Positions 8,637 through 16,223 of a stretch of DNA of 64,000 nt are shown here, piece by piece. The stretch spans positions 124,001 through 188,000 of the forward strand of contig NZ_SGWQ01000004.1 of assembly GCF_004216555.1 (NCBI RefSeq), written 5' to 3'. A program made the position numbers and the translations under genes. Numbering within the stretch: position 1 is the stretch's first letter; each line of letters opens with the position of its first letter. The notes beneath the pieces are model-generated. The model was not told the DNA's origin and made no database searches. It was given only the letters and a program-made list of their open reading frames with translations. The stretch comes from Herbihabitans rhizosphaerae. GTDB lineage: Bacteria; Actinomycetota; Actinomycetes; Mycobacteriales; Pseudonocardiaceae.

Positions 8637-9761
8637 GTGACCTCGACCTCGATCGGCTGCTTGATCCGCGACCTTCGTGTGGCGCTGAGCTGGTCCCAGG
8701 GCAGGCTCGCCGACGAGCTTTGCCGTGTGTCCGGGCATTCGACGGCGACCAGGGAAGACGTGTCCAGGTGGGAGCGGGGGAAGCGGACCCCTGGGCCGTA
8801 CTGGCTGGCACACCTGGCGACCGTTCTCGAGGTTCCGCTGCATGTGTTGGAGGACGCCAAGATGGATCGGCGGACATTCGTCACCTCGCTCGCCGCGACC
8901 GCGGTCGCTCCGGTCGTGACGGCGGATCTGATCCGCGAGGGCTTCGATGCCGCACTGCACGGCGGCCCGGACACCGAAGCATGGCTGGACCGACTTGCCC
9001 GCTACGGCGCCGACTACATGACCGCTGGAGCCGCGCAGATACAGCAGCGAGTCGCGCACGACCTTGTCGTGATCCAGCAACAGCTGGAGTCCCCGGTGAT
9101 GTGGGGCGTCGCCGCCAAGTTGATGACGTTGTTCGCGAAGACATTCCCCGGCGCGGACGGCGCGAAGGCGGTCACGTGGTACCGGAGGGCGGCGATCGCG
9201 GCCGACCGGTCCGAGGACAACGAGACCCGCGTCTGGGTGCGGGGACGGGCGGCGATCGCGCTTGGGTACGAGGGTGCCGCCCTGCCAGTCGCCGACCTGT
9301 TCGCCGAACAAGCGACGCAGATCGAGGACAAGCCGTCGATCGGCAGGCTCAACGCGGTCATGGGCAAGGCCCATGTCGCCGCCCTGCGAGGCGACGACAA
9401 TCGTGCCACGGAACTCCTGTATGAAGGAAAGCGCCTGTTCGATCGGGCAGGAAGCGACGACGTCGCATCGTCGGACTATGCGGTGCCGTTCTGGCGAATG
9501 AACGTCTTCATGTCGCTGTTGCTCGCCCGACACGGCGCGGAGCGCAATGCGATCGTGGCGCGGGAGACGGCGATGGAATATCTGCCTGCTACGTTGCCGC
9601 GTTTCCGTACACATCTGGAAATGCACCACGGGCTCATGATGGTCAGGTCTGGTGATCGGAAAGGCGGCGTGGCGTACGCGGAAGAGGCGCTCAATGCCCT
9701 TCCGCCCGAGAAGCACAGCCTGACGTTGCGAATGCTGTTGGGTGAGATCCGCGACTCATGA
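8637..9761 (+). CDS. XRE-family HTH regulator with TPR-like C-terminal domain
   Basis: The GTG at 8637 is the likely start (VTSTSIGCLIRDLRVALSWS). The 374-residue protein has an N-terminal HTH of the Cro/C1 type (WSQGRLADELCR, then SRWERGKRTPGPYWLAHLA) in residues about 5-70, a Thr/Ala-rich RRTFVTSLAATAVAP segment that recalls the tail-linked families of this type, and helical repeats to the C-terminus that look TPR-like. Such regulators are abundant in Streptomyces and Pseudonocardiaceae, usually beside small accessory genes. Here it is the first gene of an island bounded by duplicated plsC ends. Its target and any peptide or metabolite ligand are unknown. Confidence 0.8.
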   Translation: MTSTSIGCLIRDLRVALSWSQGRLADELCRVSGHSTATREDVSRWERGKRTPGPYWLAHLATVLEVPLHVLEDAKMDRRTFVTSLAATAVAPVVTADLIREGFDAALHGGPDTEAWLDRLARYGADYMTAGAAQIQQRVAHDLVVIQQQLESPVMWGVAAKLMTLFAKTFPGADGAKAVTWYRRAAIAADRSEDNETRVWVRGRAAIALGYEGAALPVADLFAEQATQIEDKPSIGRLNAVMGKAHVAALRGDDNRATELLYEGKRLFDRAGSDDVASSDYAVPFWRMNVFMSLLLARHGAERNAIVARETAMEYLPATLPRFRTHLEMHHGLMMVRSGDRKGGVAYAEEALNALPPEKHSLTLRMLLGEIRDS

Positions 9762-9854
9762 CGTGGCCCCCGTTCTGGCCCTGTGTGCGAACTGGTCGCG
9801 ACCGTATCGTTCCTTCACGTAGGGCAGTCGACATGCCGGTGGAGGGCAGATTTC

Positions 9855-10058
9855 ATGGGACGGGTTCAGGTCGGTACATGGGTGAAGATCGACGACGTGT
9901 CAATGACTTACGCAATCTGCGGAGACGACATCGAATTTCGTCTTGGCAGCATGACGGACGGATTCGACCTGATCGTGACAGACCGTGCGCTGACAAAACT
10001 CGTCGCCACTGGTACAGAGGCGCTGCGCACCTTGTCCACCAGCAAGCGTGAGCATTGA
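9855..10058 (+). CDS. Small accessory protein next to the XRE regulator, hypothetical
   Basis: The ATG at 9855 follows GGAGGG by eight bases; 24 upstream in-frame codons have no site. The 67-residue product (MGRVQVGTWVKIDDVSMTYA...) is predicted to be mostly beta with a short C-terminal helix, with no cysteine cluster or membrane segment. The gene is the second of the accessory island and overlaps the start of the broken phosphotransferase frame by 11 bases. I do not recognise the family; many XRE/TPR regulators of this kind have an adjacent small partner. Confidence 0.6.
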   Translation: MGRVQVGTWVKIDDVSMTYAICGDDIEFRLGSMTDGFDLIVTDRALTKLVATGTEALRTLSTSKREH

Positions 10059-10493
10059 CCTGCCGTTGATCGCTGATGTAGTCGGCGCGCTTGCGGAGTA
10101 TCGTTGTCCAGAGTTGCCTGTCTTCCTGCGCAGCGGAGATGGGCACCCTTCGCAGCGCAGGAGGAATTGGCCTCGCTCACCGGAGACTATCTTGTCCATA
10201 CCGATCTGACAGCCGAAAACTTCATCATTGGCGCCCGGACGCACGTCATCGACTGGGCATGGCCGAGTGTTGGGGCGTCATGGCTCGACACGGCGTCGAT
10301 GGTTGTCCGGCTCATTCAGGCCGGCCATTCACCGAAGGAAGCCGAGCGGTGGGCCAGGCAGGTCCCAGTCTGGGGTGATGTCTCCCGCGAAGCGCTCCTC
10401 GCGTACATAAGGGTTCGGATCGGGGTAGCTCGGCGCAACTCCGCTCCAATCCTCGACGCTCTACGGGTGTATCACGACGCGCTGGTGCGCTAG
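10048..10493 (+). pseudogene. Remnant of an aminoglycoside phosphotransferase-like kinase
   Basis: Two frames together encode only the C-lobe of an APH/choline-kinase-type protein. From the GTG at 10048 one frame gives IADVVGALAEYRCPELPVFLR; from about 10125 the other continues QRRWAPFAAQEELASLTGD, LVHTDLTAENFII (catalytic HxDxxxxN), ARTHVIDWAWPSVGASWLD (metal Asp) and the C-terminal helices ending at the TAG at 10491-10493. A single-base shift around 10120-10133 would join the halves. The N-lobe with the nucleotide-binding Lys is absent, because the preceding sequence is an unrelated small gene. It could also be a truncated protein started at the TTG at 10104, but the missing N-lobe argues for decay. 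Confidence 0.65.
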
Positions 10494-10507
10494 TCGTGGA
10501 GGGCCTC

Positions 10508-10541
10508 CGAGCCTCGGGGTCGCCACACCTCACGGCCTGAG
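10508..10541 (+). repeat. Right copy of island-flanking direct repeat
   Basis: Diverged copy of the acyltransferase 3' end at 8528-8562 (31 of 35 aligned positions, one gap). It lies 14 bases after the end of the broken phosphotransferase and 69 bases before the DedA gene. Confidence 0.6.
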
Positions 10542-10610
10542 GTTTTCCGCAGGGTAGGTCGGCGGTGCACCTCATGGTTCGAAGGCGCGCGATTTTCTAG
10601 CGTTTCACGT

Positions 10611-11267
10611 GTGAACCTGAACCTTGCTTCTGACGTTTCCGGAAATGAGATCGGCGGATTCGCCGGCTGGGCGACCGACTTGATGGAGACGCTCGGCGCG
10701 CCCGGCGCCGGTCTCGCCATCGCGCTCGAGAACGTGTTTCCCCCGCTGCCGAGCGAGGTGTTTCTCCCGCTGGCCGGCTTCACCGCCGGACAGGGGAGGA
10801 TGAGCCTGCTGATGGCGATCGTGATGACCACCCTCGGCTCGATCGTGGGCGCGCTTCTGTTGTACTACCTGGGGGTTCTGCTCGGCCCGGACCGGATCAG
10901 GCGGATCGCCGACAAGCTGCCGCTGGTCAAGGTGTCCGATGTGGACAAGACCGAGAAATGGTTCGCCAAGCACGGCGTCAAGGCGGTCTTCTTCGGCAGG
11001 ATGATCCCCATTTTCCGCAGTTTGATATCCATTCCGGCCGGTGTGGAGCGAATGCGGCTCACCACGTTTCTCGCGTTCACCGCACTGGGCAGCCTCATCT
11101 GGAACACGATATTCGTGCTGGCCGGATACTGGCTGGGGGAGAATTGGCGGTCGGTCGAAGACTACGTCGGGGTGTTCTCCAAGGCCGTACTGGTGCTGGT
11201 GGCGCTCGCGATCGCGGTCTTCGTCGTCACCCGGCTACGCGGGCGTGCCGGTGCCACCCGCTCGTGA
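10611..11267 (+). CDS. DedA-family membrane protein
   Basis: This 218-residue protein belongs to the DedA/VTT family, proposed lipid scramblases or undecaprenyl-phosphate flippases of the inner membrane. It shows the N-terminal ENVFPPLPSEVFLPLAGF motif with the conserved Glu, and the FFGRMIPIFRSLISIPAG motif with the conserved Arg pair, plus about five hydrophobic segments. The start is the GTG at 10611; a TAGCGT hexamer seven bases upstream and the absence of a Shine-Dalgarno sequence suggest a leaderless transcript. A histidine kinase gene follows after 12 bases. Confidence 0.9.
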   Translation: MNLNLASDVSGNEIGGFAGWATDLMETLGAPGAGLAIALENVFPPLPSEVFLPLAGFTAGQGRMSLLMAIVMTTLGSIVGALLLYYLGVLLGPDRIRRIADKLPLVKVSDVDKTEKWFAKHGVKAVFFGRMIPIFRSLISIPAGVERMRLTTFLAFTALGSLIWNTIFVLAGYWLGENWRSVEDYVGVFSKAVLVLVALAIAVFVVTRLRGRAGATRS

Positions 11268-11279
11268 CACGGTGATGTT

Positions 11280-12416
11280 GTGAAAGCCATGCTGACGCGC
11301 TGGGCCCGGGTCTTCGCCGGCCTCGGGCTCGGCGCGCTCGCGGCCTTCGTCGAGCTGGCCTACCTGGTGGCCGGCGGGTTCGCGCTGGCGGCAAGCTCAC
11401 GGCGGATGGACCCGGGTGCGCGGCGGCTGGCCGATCGCGCGCGACATCGAGTGGCACGGTGGTACGGCCCGCCCGAGATCGAGACCGCCGCGCCGGAGTC
11501 GTGGCGGGTGTGGGGCTACCTCGGCGCACGGGCGGCCGTGGGCCTGCTCGGCGGGTGTGTGCTGGTGCTGTTCGGCTACGGCGCGGTCGTGTCCGCGACC
11601 GTCGTGGTGGAGTGGGTGACCGGCGGACGGCCGGACGGGATAGACCTCACCCTCGGGCTCGGGCTGTACTTCGGCGTGCTGGTGGTCGTGCTGTTCTTCC
11701 TCGCGCTGCAAGGGTTTCTCGGACTGGTCAACCTGGAGCGGCGGCTCGTGCGCCGGTTCCTCGGACCGAGCCCCGACGAGCTGCTGCGCCGGCGGATCAG
11801 CGAGCTGGCCGAGTCCCGCGCCGGCATCGTGGAGGCCGTGGACGCCGAGCGCAGGCGCATCGAACGCGACATCCACGACGGTGTGCAGCAGCGGGTCGTG
11901 GCACTGGCCATGCTGCTCGGCCGGGCCCGCCGCACATCGACAAGCGAGCCGGAGCGGGTCGGCGAGCTGCTGGCCGCGGCGCACGACGAGTCCCAGCGGG
12001 TGCTCGGCGATCTGCGCGACGTGGCCTGGCGGGTGTATCCGACGGCGCTGGACTCGCTGGGGCTGTCCGAGGCGCTGGCGGCCGTGGCCGAGCGGTCCAG
12101 CGTGCCGGTCACCCTGGACTACCGACTCGCCGAGCGGCCGGAGCCGACCGTGGAGACGGCGGCCTACTTCGTGGTGTGCGAGGCGGTCACCAACGCGGCG
12201 AAGCACTCCGGCGCCGGGGCGATTTCCGTTGTGGTGCAACGAAATGACACACTCGTGACCGTGTGTGTCAGCGACGACGGCCGGGGCGGTGCGGACCCGT
12301 CCGGCCACGGGCTGTCCGGGTTGGCCAGGAGAGTCGCCGCCATCGACGGGGTGTTCACAGTGGACAGTCCGGCCAGCGGCCCGACCGTGATCACCGCGGA
12401 GCTGCCGTGCGCGTGA
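11280..12416 (+). CDS. Sensor histidine kinase, NarL/DesK type (HisKA_3)
   Basis: This 378-residue kinase has hydrophobic segments near residues 10-38, 80-105 and 118-145, then a coiled helix and the HisKA_3 phosphoacceptor ERRRIERDIHDGVQQR (His near 201). The GHKL ATPase domain follows, with N-box VVCEAVTNAAKHSGA and G-box SDDGRGGADPSGHGLSGL. The start is the GTG at 11280. It overlaps the response regulator by ten bases, so the pair is a cognate two-component system. The input signal is unknown; there is no large extracytoplasmic domain, so it probably senses membrane state. Confidence 0.92.
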   Translation: MKAMLTRWARVFAGLGLGALAAFVELAYLVAGGFALAASSRRMDPGARRLADRARHRVARWYGPPEIETAAPESWRVWGYLGARAAVGLLGGCVLVLFGYGAVVSATVVVEWVTGGRPDGIDLTLGLGLYFGVLVVVLFFLALQGFLGLVNLERRLVRRFLGPSPDELLRRRISELAESRAGIVEAVDAERRRIERDIHDGVQQRVVALAMLLGRARRTSTSEPERVGELLAAAHDESQRVLGDLRDVAWRVYPTALDSLGLSEALAAVAERSSVPVTLDYRLAERPEPTVETAAYFVVCEAVTNAAKHSGAGAISVVVQRNDTLVTVCVSDDGRGGADPSGHGLSGLARRVAAIDGVFTVDSPASGPTVITAELPCA

Positions 12417-13051
12417 CACTCGCCGAGGACTCGACGCTGCTGCGCGAGGGGCTGGTGCGCCTGCTCGCCGAGGAGGGCCACGAGGTGGTGGCCGCCGTGG
12501 GCGACGGCGAGGCGCTGCTGGAGGCGCTGGCCGCCGATCAGCCGGACGTGGTGGTGCTGGACGTGCGGATGCCGCCGACGCACACCGACGAGGGGCTACG
12601 CGCCGCGCTGGAGATCCGGCGACGCTGGCCGGGCATCGGCGTGCTCGTGTTGTCCCAGTATGTGGAGAAGCGGTACGCCACCGAGCTGATCACCTCCGAC
12701 ACGACCGGCGTGGGATATCTGCTCAAGGATCGCGTCGCGCAGGTCGAGGAGTTTCTCACCGCGCTGCAACGGGTCGGCGATGGTGGCGCCGCGTTCGATC
12801 CGGAGGTCGTGCGGCAGCTGCTGGCCCGCACCAGCCACACCGATCCGCTCCGCCGTCTCACTCCTCGGGAACGCGAGGTACTCGATCAGATGGCGCAGGG
12901 GCACACCAACGCGGCGATCGCGGAGAAGCTGTTCGTCTCGCAGAGCGCGGTGGAGAAGCACGTGAACTCGATCTTCGACAAACTCGATCTGACGCATACC
13001 TCCGGTTACAGCCGAAGGGTGCTCGCCGTGCTCCGGTACCTGGGGTCCTAA
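12407..13051 (+). CDS. Response regulator, NarL/FixJ (LuxR) family
   Basis: The GTG at 12407 overlaps the kinase gene by ten bases; the longer frame upstream is a shadow. The 214-residue protein has a receiver domain with acidic pocket LAEDS, phosphoacceptor Asp in VVVLDVRMPP and the conserved Lys in YLLKDRV, then a LuxR-type HTH (LTPREREVLDQMAQGHTNAA, AEKLFVSQSAVEKHVNSIF) at residues about 148-200. It is the partner of the kinase at 11280-12416. Confidence 0.93.
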   Translation: MRVTLAEDSTLLREGLVRLLAEEGHEVVAAVGDGEALLEALAADQPDVVVLDVRMPPTHTDEGLRAALEIRRRWPGIGVLVLSQYVEKRYATELITSDTTGVGYLLKDRVAQVEEFLTALQRVGDGGAAFDPEVVRQLLARTSHTDPLRRLTPREREVLDQMAQGHTNAAIAEKLFVSQSAVEKHVNSIFDKLDLTHTSGYSRRVLAVLRYLGS

Positions 13052-13060
13052 GGTGCTCGG

Positions 13061-13561
13061 GTGCGTTTCTTCTACGACACCGAGTTCATCGAAGACGGAG
13101 TGACCATCGACCTGGTCTCGATCGGTGTCGTCGACGAGAACGGGCGAGAGTTCTACGCCGTGTCCACCGAGTTCGACCCCGAGAAGGCCGGCGCGTGGGT
13201 GCGCGCGAACGTGCTGGACAAACTGCCGTCACCGGCGGACCAGGCGTGGCGCAGCCGGGAGCGAATTCGTGAGGACCTGCTGAAGTTCCTGTCCCCGCGC
13301 GGCGAGAAGGTCGAGCTGTGGGCGTGGTTCGCCGCGTACGACCACGTCGTGTTCGCCCAGCTGTGGGGGCCGATGGTCGAGCTGCCGCGCCAGTTGCCGA
13401 GGTTCACCCGGGAACTGCGCCAGCGCTGGGAGGACGTCGGAAAGCCGTCCCTGCCCAGCGCGCCGAACGACGCGCACGACGCCCTGGCCGACGCGCGGCA
13501 CAACCTCGCGCGCTGGCGGGTGATCGAGGAGGCCCGCCACAAGCGCGGCTTCCCGGCCTGA
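13061..13561 (+). CDS. Polyadenylate-specific 3'-5' exoribonuclease, Rv2179c family
   Basis: This 166-residue protein is a short DEDD-type exonuclease. It begins MRFFYDTEFIEDG with the first two metal ligands (D6, E8), has the AAYDHVVF motif with the third acid, and ends with HDALADARHN containing the catalytic His-Asp. Length and motifs fit the structurally defined Rv2179c family, which trims poly(A) 3' ends. It sits close to aroG and pknL as in mycobacteria. The start is the GTG at 13061, nine bases after the response-regulator stop. Confidence 0.9.
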   Translation: MRFFYDTEFIEDGVTIDLVSIGVVDENGREFYAVSTEFDPEKAGAWVRANVLDKLPSPADQAWRSRERIREDLLKFLSPRGEKVELWAWFAAYDHVVFAQLWGPMVELPRQLPRFTRELRQRWEDVGKPSLPSAPNDAHDALADARHNLARWRVIEEARHKRGFPA

Positions 13562-13566
13562 CTCGC

Positions 13567-13632
13567 GAGTCCCGCGCCCTGCACCCCCGAGTCCTGCGCC
13601 CTGCATCCGCGAGTTCCGCGCCCCGCACCCGC
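13567..13632. repeat. Three tandem 22-bp repeats between convergent genes
   Basis: Three units starting GAGT at 13567, 13589 and 13611 have an exact 22-bp period (GAGT[C/T]C[C/T]GCGCCC[T/C]GCA...). They fill the gap between the convergent exoribonuclease and 13635-14321 genes. There are no spacers, so this is not a CRISPR array. Confidence 0.8.
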
Positions 13633-13634
13633 GT

Positions 13635-14321
13635 TCACGGGCCGGTGGCGTGGATGCGGGCGAGGCGGCGCCACGCGGTCGAGCCACCTGGCAGGGGCGA
13701 TGCCAGGGTGGGTGCCTCGGCCGCGCGGCACAGTTCGAGTGCGTCCGGGTTGGTGTCCTCGGCGATCGCGGCGGCCAGGCGGTCGTGCCCGTCGAGCAGC
13801 ACCCACGCGTCCAGCCCGCTGACCCACCACAGCAGCAGCGAGGGCAGCACGCCCTCCCGTGCCTGTCGGCGGTACGCCTTCACCCGCGCGGCGTCCGGCG
13901 GTGACGGCTCGCGCAGCGCCACGATCCGCCGGCCAGGGCGGAACCAGTCCACGTAGCCGAGCACCCGATCCTCCACGAGTCCGCTGTGGACAGACGGCAG
14001 GCTCGGCGAGCGCAACAGCCACTCGCCGGCGTGCAGCGGCGTGCCGGCCGCGCTGAGTGAGGCGGCGAACCACTCGGCCCAGCGTGCCGGGTCACCGCCG
14101 AGCGATCGCGCCAGATCCGCCGTCGGCGGCGGCAGCGGCGAGCGATACCTGCCGGCCCTGCGCAGGTGCACGCCGTACCAGTCGTACCGCCGCCGGGCCA
14201 TCAGCACCGGCTGACCCCCTTGGCGCAGAAGGAAAAGTCCCGCGCCGGCGAGCTCCACCCGAAGATCGGGAACCGCGGGGCCGGACACCCGCAGCGTCCG
14301 TCCGGTCCACATCTGACGCAC
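13635..14321 (-). CDS. Conserved hypothetical protein, substrate unknown
   Basis: The GTG at 14321 or ATG at 14312 is the likely start; the longer open frame upstream is antisense to pfkA. The product of about 228 residues begins RQMWTGRTLRVSGPAVPDLR and contains RRRYDWYGVHLRRAGRYRSP and WVSGLDAWVLLDGHDRLAAA. The segment LDGHDRLAAAIAE is reminiscent of ParB-like or SMI1-like proteins, but I cannot place it in a family. No signal peptide or membrane helix is evident. It is divergent from pfkA and convergent with the exoribonuclease. Confidence 0.7.
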   Translation of the reverse strand: MRQMWTGRTLRVSGPAVPDLRVELAGAGLFLLRQGGQPVLMARRRYDWYGVHLRRAGRYRSPLPPPTADLARSLGGDPARWAEWFAASLSAAGTPLHAGEWLLRSPSLPSVHSGLVEDRVLGYVDWFRPGRRIVALREPSPPDAARVKAYRRQAREGVLPSLLLWWVSGLDAWVLLDGHDRLAAAIAEDTNPDALELCRAAEAPTLASPLPGGSTAWRRLARIHATGP

Positions 14322-14409
14322 CCGGAAAGGGTAGCGGTGGGTGGTGGCGTCTGGATCGGTTCCGTGCCAGGCTGTGCGGCGTCCCCGAATTCGGCTTGGA
14401 GGTAGGCAG

Positions 14410-15435
14410 ATGCGGGTAGGCGTGCTCACCGGTGGCGGTGACTGCCCAGGACTCAACGCGGTGATCCGCGCGGTGGTGCGTAAGGGAATCGAGACGCACG
14501 GGTGGGACATCCTCGGCTTCCGCAACGGGTGGCAGGGGCCGGTCGAGGGGCTGGTGAAGCCGCTCGGCCTCGACCACGTCGAGGACATTCTCGCCAGGGG
14601 CGGAACCGTGCTCGGCTCCTCGCGCACCAACCCGTACAAGGTCGACGGTGGTGTTGACAAGATCAAGAGCACCCTGGCCGAGCACGGCGTCGACGCGCTG
14701 ATCGCGATCGGCGGCGAGGACACGCTCGGCGTCGCGAAGCGGCTCACCGACGACGGCGTCGGCGTGGTCGGCGTGCCGAAGACGATCGACAACGACCTCG
14801 CCGGCACCGACTACACGTTCGGGTTCGACACGGCGGTGCACATCGCGACCGAGTCGATCGACCGGCTGCGCACCACGGCCGAGTCGCACCACCGCGCGCT
14901 CGTCGTCGAGGTGATGGGCCGGCACGCCGGCTGGATCGCGTTGCACTCCGGGCTCGCCGGCGGCGCGAACGTGATCTTGGTGCCGGAGCGCCCGTTCAGC
15001 GTGGAGAAGGTCGTCGAGTGGGTGACCCGCCGGTTCGAGCGGCAGTACGCCCCGATCATCGTGGTGGCCGAGGGCGCGCTGCCCGAGGGTGGCGCCGAGG
15101 TGCTGCAGAGCGGTGAGCGGGACTCGTTCGGGCACGTGCGGCTGGGCGGTGTCGGTACCTGGCTGGCCGAGGAGATCGCCGACCGCACCGGCAAGGAGTC
15201 GCGCGCCGTGGTGCTCGGGCACACCCAGCGCGGCGGTGTGCCGACCGCCTACGACAGGGTGCTGGCCACCCGGTTCGGGCTGCACGCGGTGGACGCCGTC
15301 GCGGAGAACGACTTCGGCACGATGGTCGCCCTGCGCGGCACCGAGATCGCGCGGGTCAAGCTCGCCGACGCCACGGCGGAGTTGAAGACGGTGCCGCTGG
15401 AGCGGTACGCCGAGGCCGAGGTGTTCTTCGGCTGA
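14410..15435 (+). CDS. pfkA: 6-phosphofructokinase, probably pyrophosphate-dependent
   Basis: This 341-residue group III phosphofructokinase has GVLTGGGDCPGLNAVIR at the N-terminus, the substrate motif PKTIDNDLAGTD and MGRHAGWIA. The residue equivalent to Gly104 of the E. coli enzyme is Asp104 (AIGGEDTLG) and the Gly124 equivalent is Lys124 (GVPKTIDND). In the Amycolatopsis methanolica enzyme this Asp/Lys pair goes with pyrophosphate rather than ATP as phosphoryl donor, so a reversible PPi-PFK is inferred. The ATG at 14410 follows GGAGGTAGG. It is convergent with the haemoglobin fusion gene. Confidence 0.88.
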   Translation: MRVGVLTGGGDCPGLNAVIRAVVRKGIETHGWDILGFRNGWQGPVEGLVKPLGLDHVEDILARGGTVLGSSRTNPYKVDGGVDKIKSTLAEHGVDALIAIGGEDTLGVAKRLTDDGVGVVGVPKTIDNDLAGTDYTFGFDTAVHIATESIDRLRTTAESHHRALVVEVMGRHAGWIALHSGLAGGANVILVPERPFSVEKVVEWVTRRFERQYAPIIVVAEGALPEGGAEVLQSGERDSFGHVRLGGVGTWLAEEIADRTGKESRAVVLGHTQRGGVPTAYDRVLATRFGLHAVDAVAENDFGTMVALRGTEIARVKLADATAELKTVPLERYAEAEVFFG

Positions 15436-15447
15436 GTCGTTCCCGGA

Positions 15448-16143
15448 CTATTCCGGCTGCCACGGCGGGAGGGGCCAGTCCCATTTCGGCATCGGCTCCT
15501 CCCGTGGTGCGTCCATACCCGGCTGGGAGAGAATGCGGGCCATTCTCGTGCCCCATTCCAGATAACCGACGAACGCCGCGCGGAATTCGGGATCGTCCGG
15601 CAGGCCGACCTGGTCCGCCGTGTCGAGAAGCAAGGCGATCCAGCGCTGTCGCTGTTCCTCGGTGATCGCCCGGCCGAGGTGCCGGCCGACCATGTGCCGG
15701 TGCCCGCCGTGGTCGGCCGAATACCGTGCCGGGCCGCCGAAAACCTCGGCGAGCCACGCCGCGACATGCTTGGGGTGACGGGGATCCATGCCTCGGAACA
15801 CCGGTTCGAGCACGTCGTCGTCGCGCACCCGCGTGTAGAACGCGTCGAACAGTTTCTCCAGTGCCTCGGTGCCGCCGAGCCATTCGTACAGGGTCGGAAT
15901 CGCCGCGCCTCGACCGGCGATTCCGGTCGCGCGAAAGTGTCGCGCCTCCGCGTTGAGCGGTTCCGGTAGGGGATTGGCCGCTGATTTCCAGACGATGCGC
16001 AGAATGTATTCGTCGTCGCCGCGGGTCAGCTCGTATTCGACGCATTCCGGTTCGGTGCTGAGACGCTGGCACGCCTCTTCGAACTCGGCCGCGCGCTCGG
16101 CGGGCACCCGGTAGTGGACGTGCTCGATCACATGGTCAGCCAC
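15448..16143 (-). CDS. Antibiotic-monooxygenase domain fused to a group II truncated haemoglobin
   Basis: This 231-residue protein has two domains. Residues about 1-85 (VIEHVHYRVPAERAAEFEEA, then CVEYELTRGDDEYILRIVWK) match the ABM/YgiN dimeric ferredoxin-like fold. Residues about 87-215 are a group II truncated globin: LYEWLGGTEALEKLFDAFY, AAWLAEVFGGPARYS, and HMVGRHLGRAITEEQRQRW, with the proximal His in the last segment. A fusion of this order is known from Streptomyces avermitilis. The gene is divergent from the Clp-N/HTH gene and two perfect palindromes lie in the shared 80-bp region. A role in NO or quinone/oxygen chemistry is inferred only. Confidence 0.88.
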   Translation of the reverse strand: MADHVIEHVHYRVPAERAAEFEEACQRLSTEPECVEYELTRGDDEYILRIVWKSAANPLPEPLNAEARHFRATGIAGRGAAIPTLYEWLGGTEALEKLFDAFYTRVRDDDVLEPVFRGMDPRHPKHVAAWLAEVFGGPARYSADHGGHRHMVGRHLGRAITEEQRQRWIALLLDTADQVGLPDDPEFRAAFVGYLEWGTRMARILSQPGMDAPREEPMPKWDWPLPPWQPE

Positions 16144-16174
16144 GCCAACAGTGTAATCATGTAATCCGCCAGCG

Positions 16175-16193
16175 CGTCAACTCGTGGTTGACG
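16175..16193. promoter_or_regulatory. Palindromic operator candidate 1
   Basis: CGTCAAC-TCGTG-GTTGACG is a perfect 7-bp inverted repeat, 28 bases centre-to-centre from a second copy at 16203-16221. Both lie between divergent genes. Confidence 0.6.
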
Positions 16194-16202
16194 ACAGGCG
16201 AT

Positions 16203-16221
16203 CGTCAACCTAGGGTTGACG
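16203..16221. promoter_or_regulatory. Palindromic operator candidate 2
   Basis: CGTCAACC-TAG-GGTTGACG is a perfect 8-bp inverted repeat ending two bases before the ATG at 16224, so binding here should block the downstream gene. The HTH of that gene's own product is the first candidate binder. Confidence 0.65.
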
Positions 16222-16223
16222 GC

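Noticed and set aside
13567-13632. CRISPR array
   Set aside because: Units abut with no spacers and there are only three, with no cas genes in the window.
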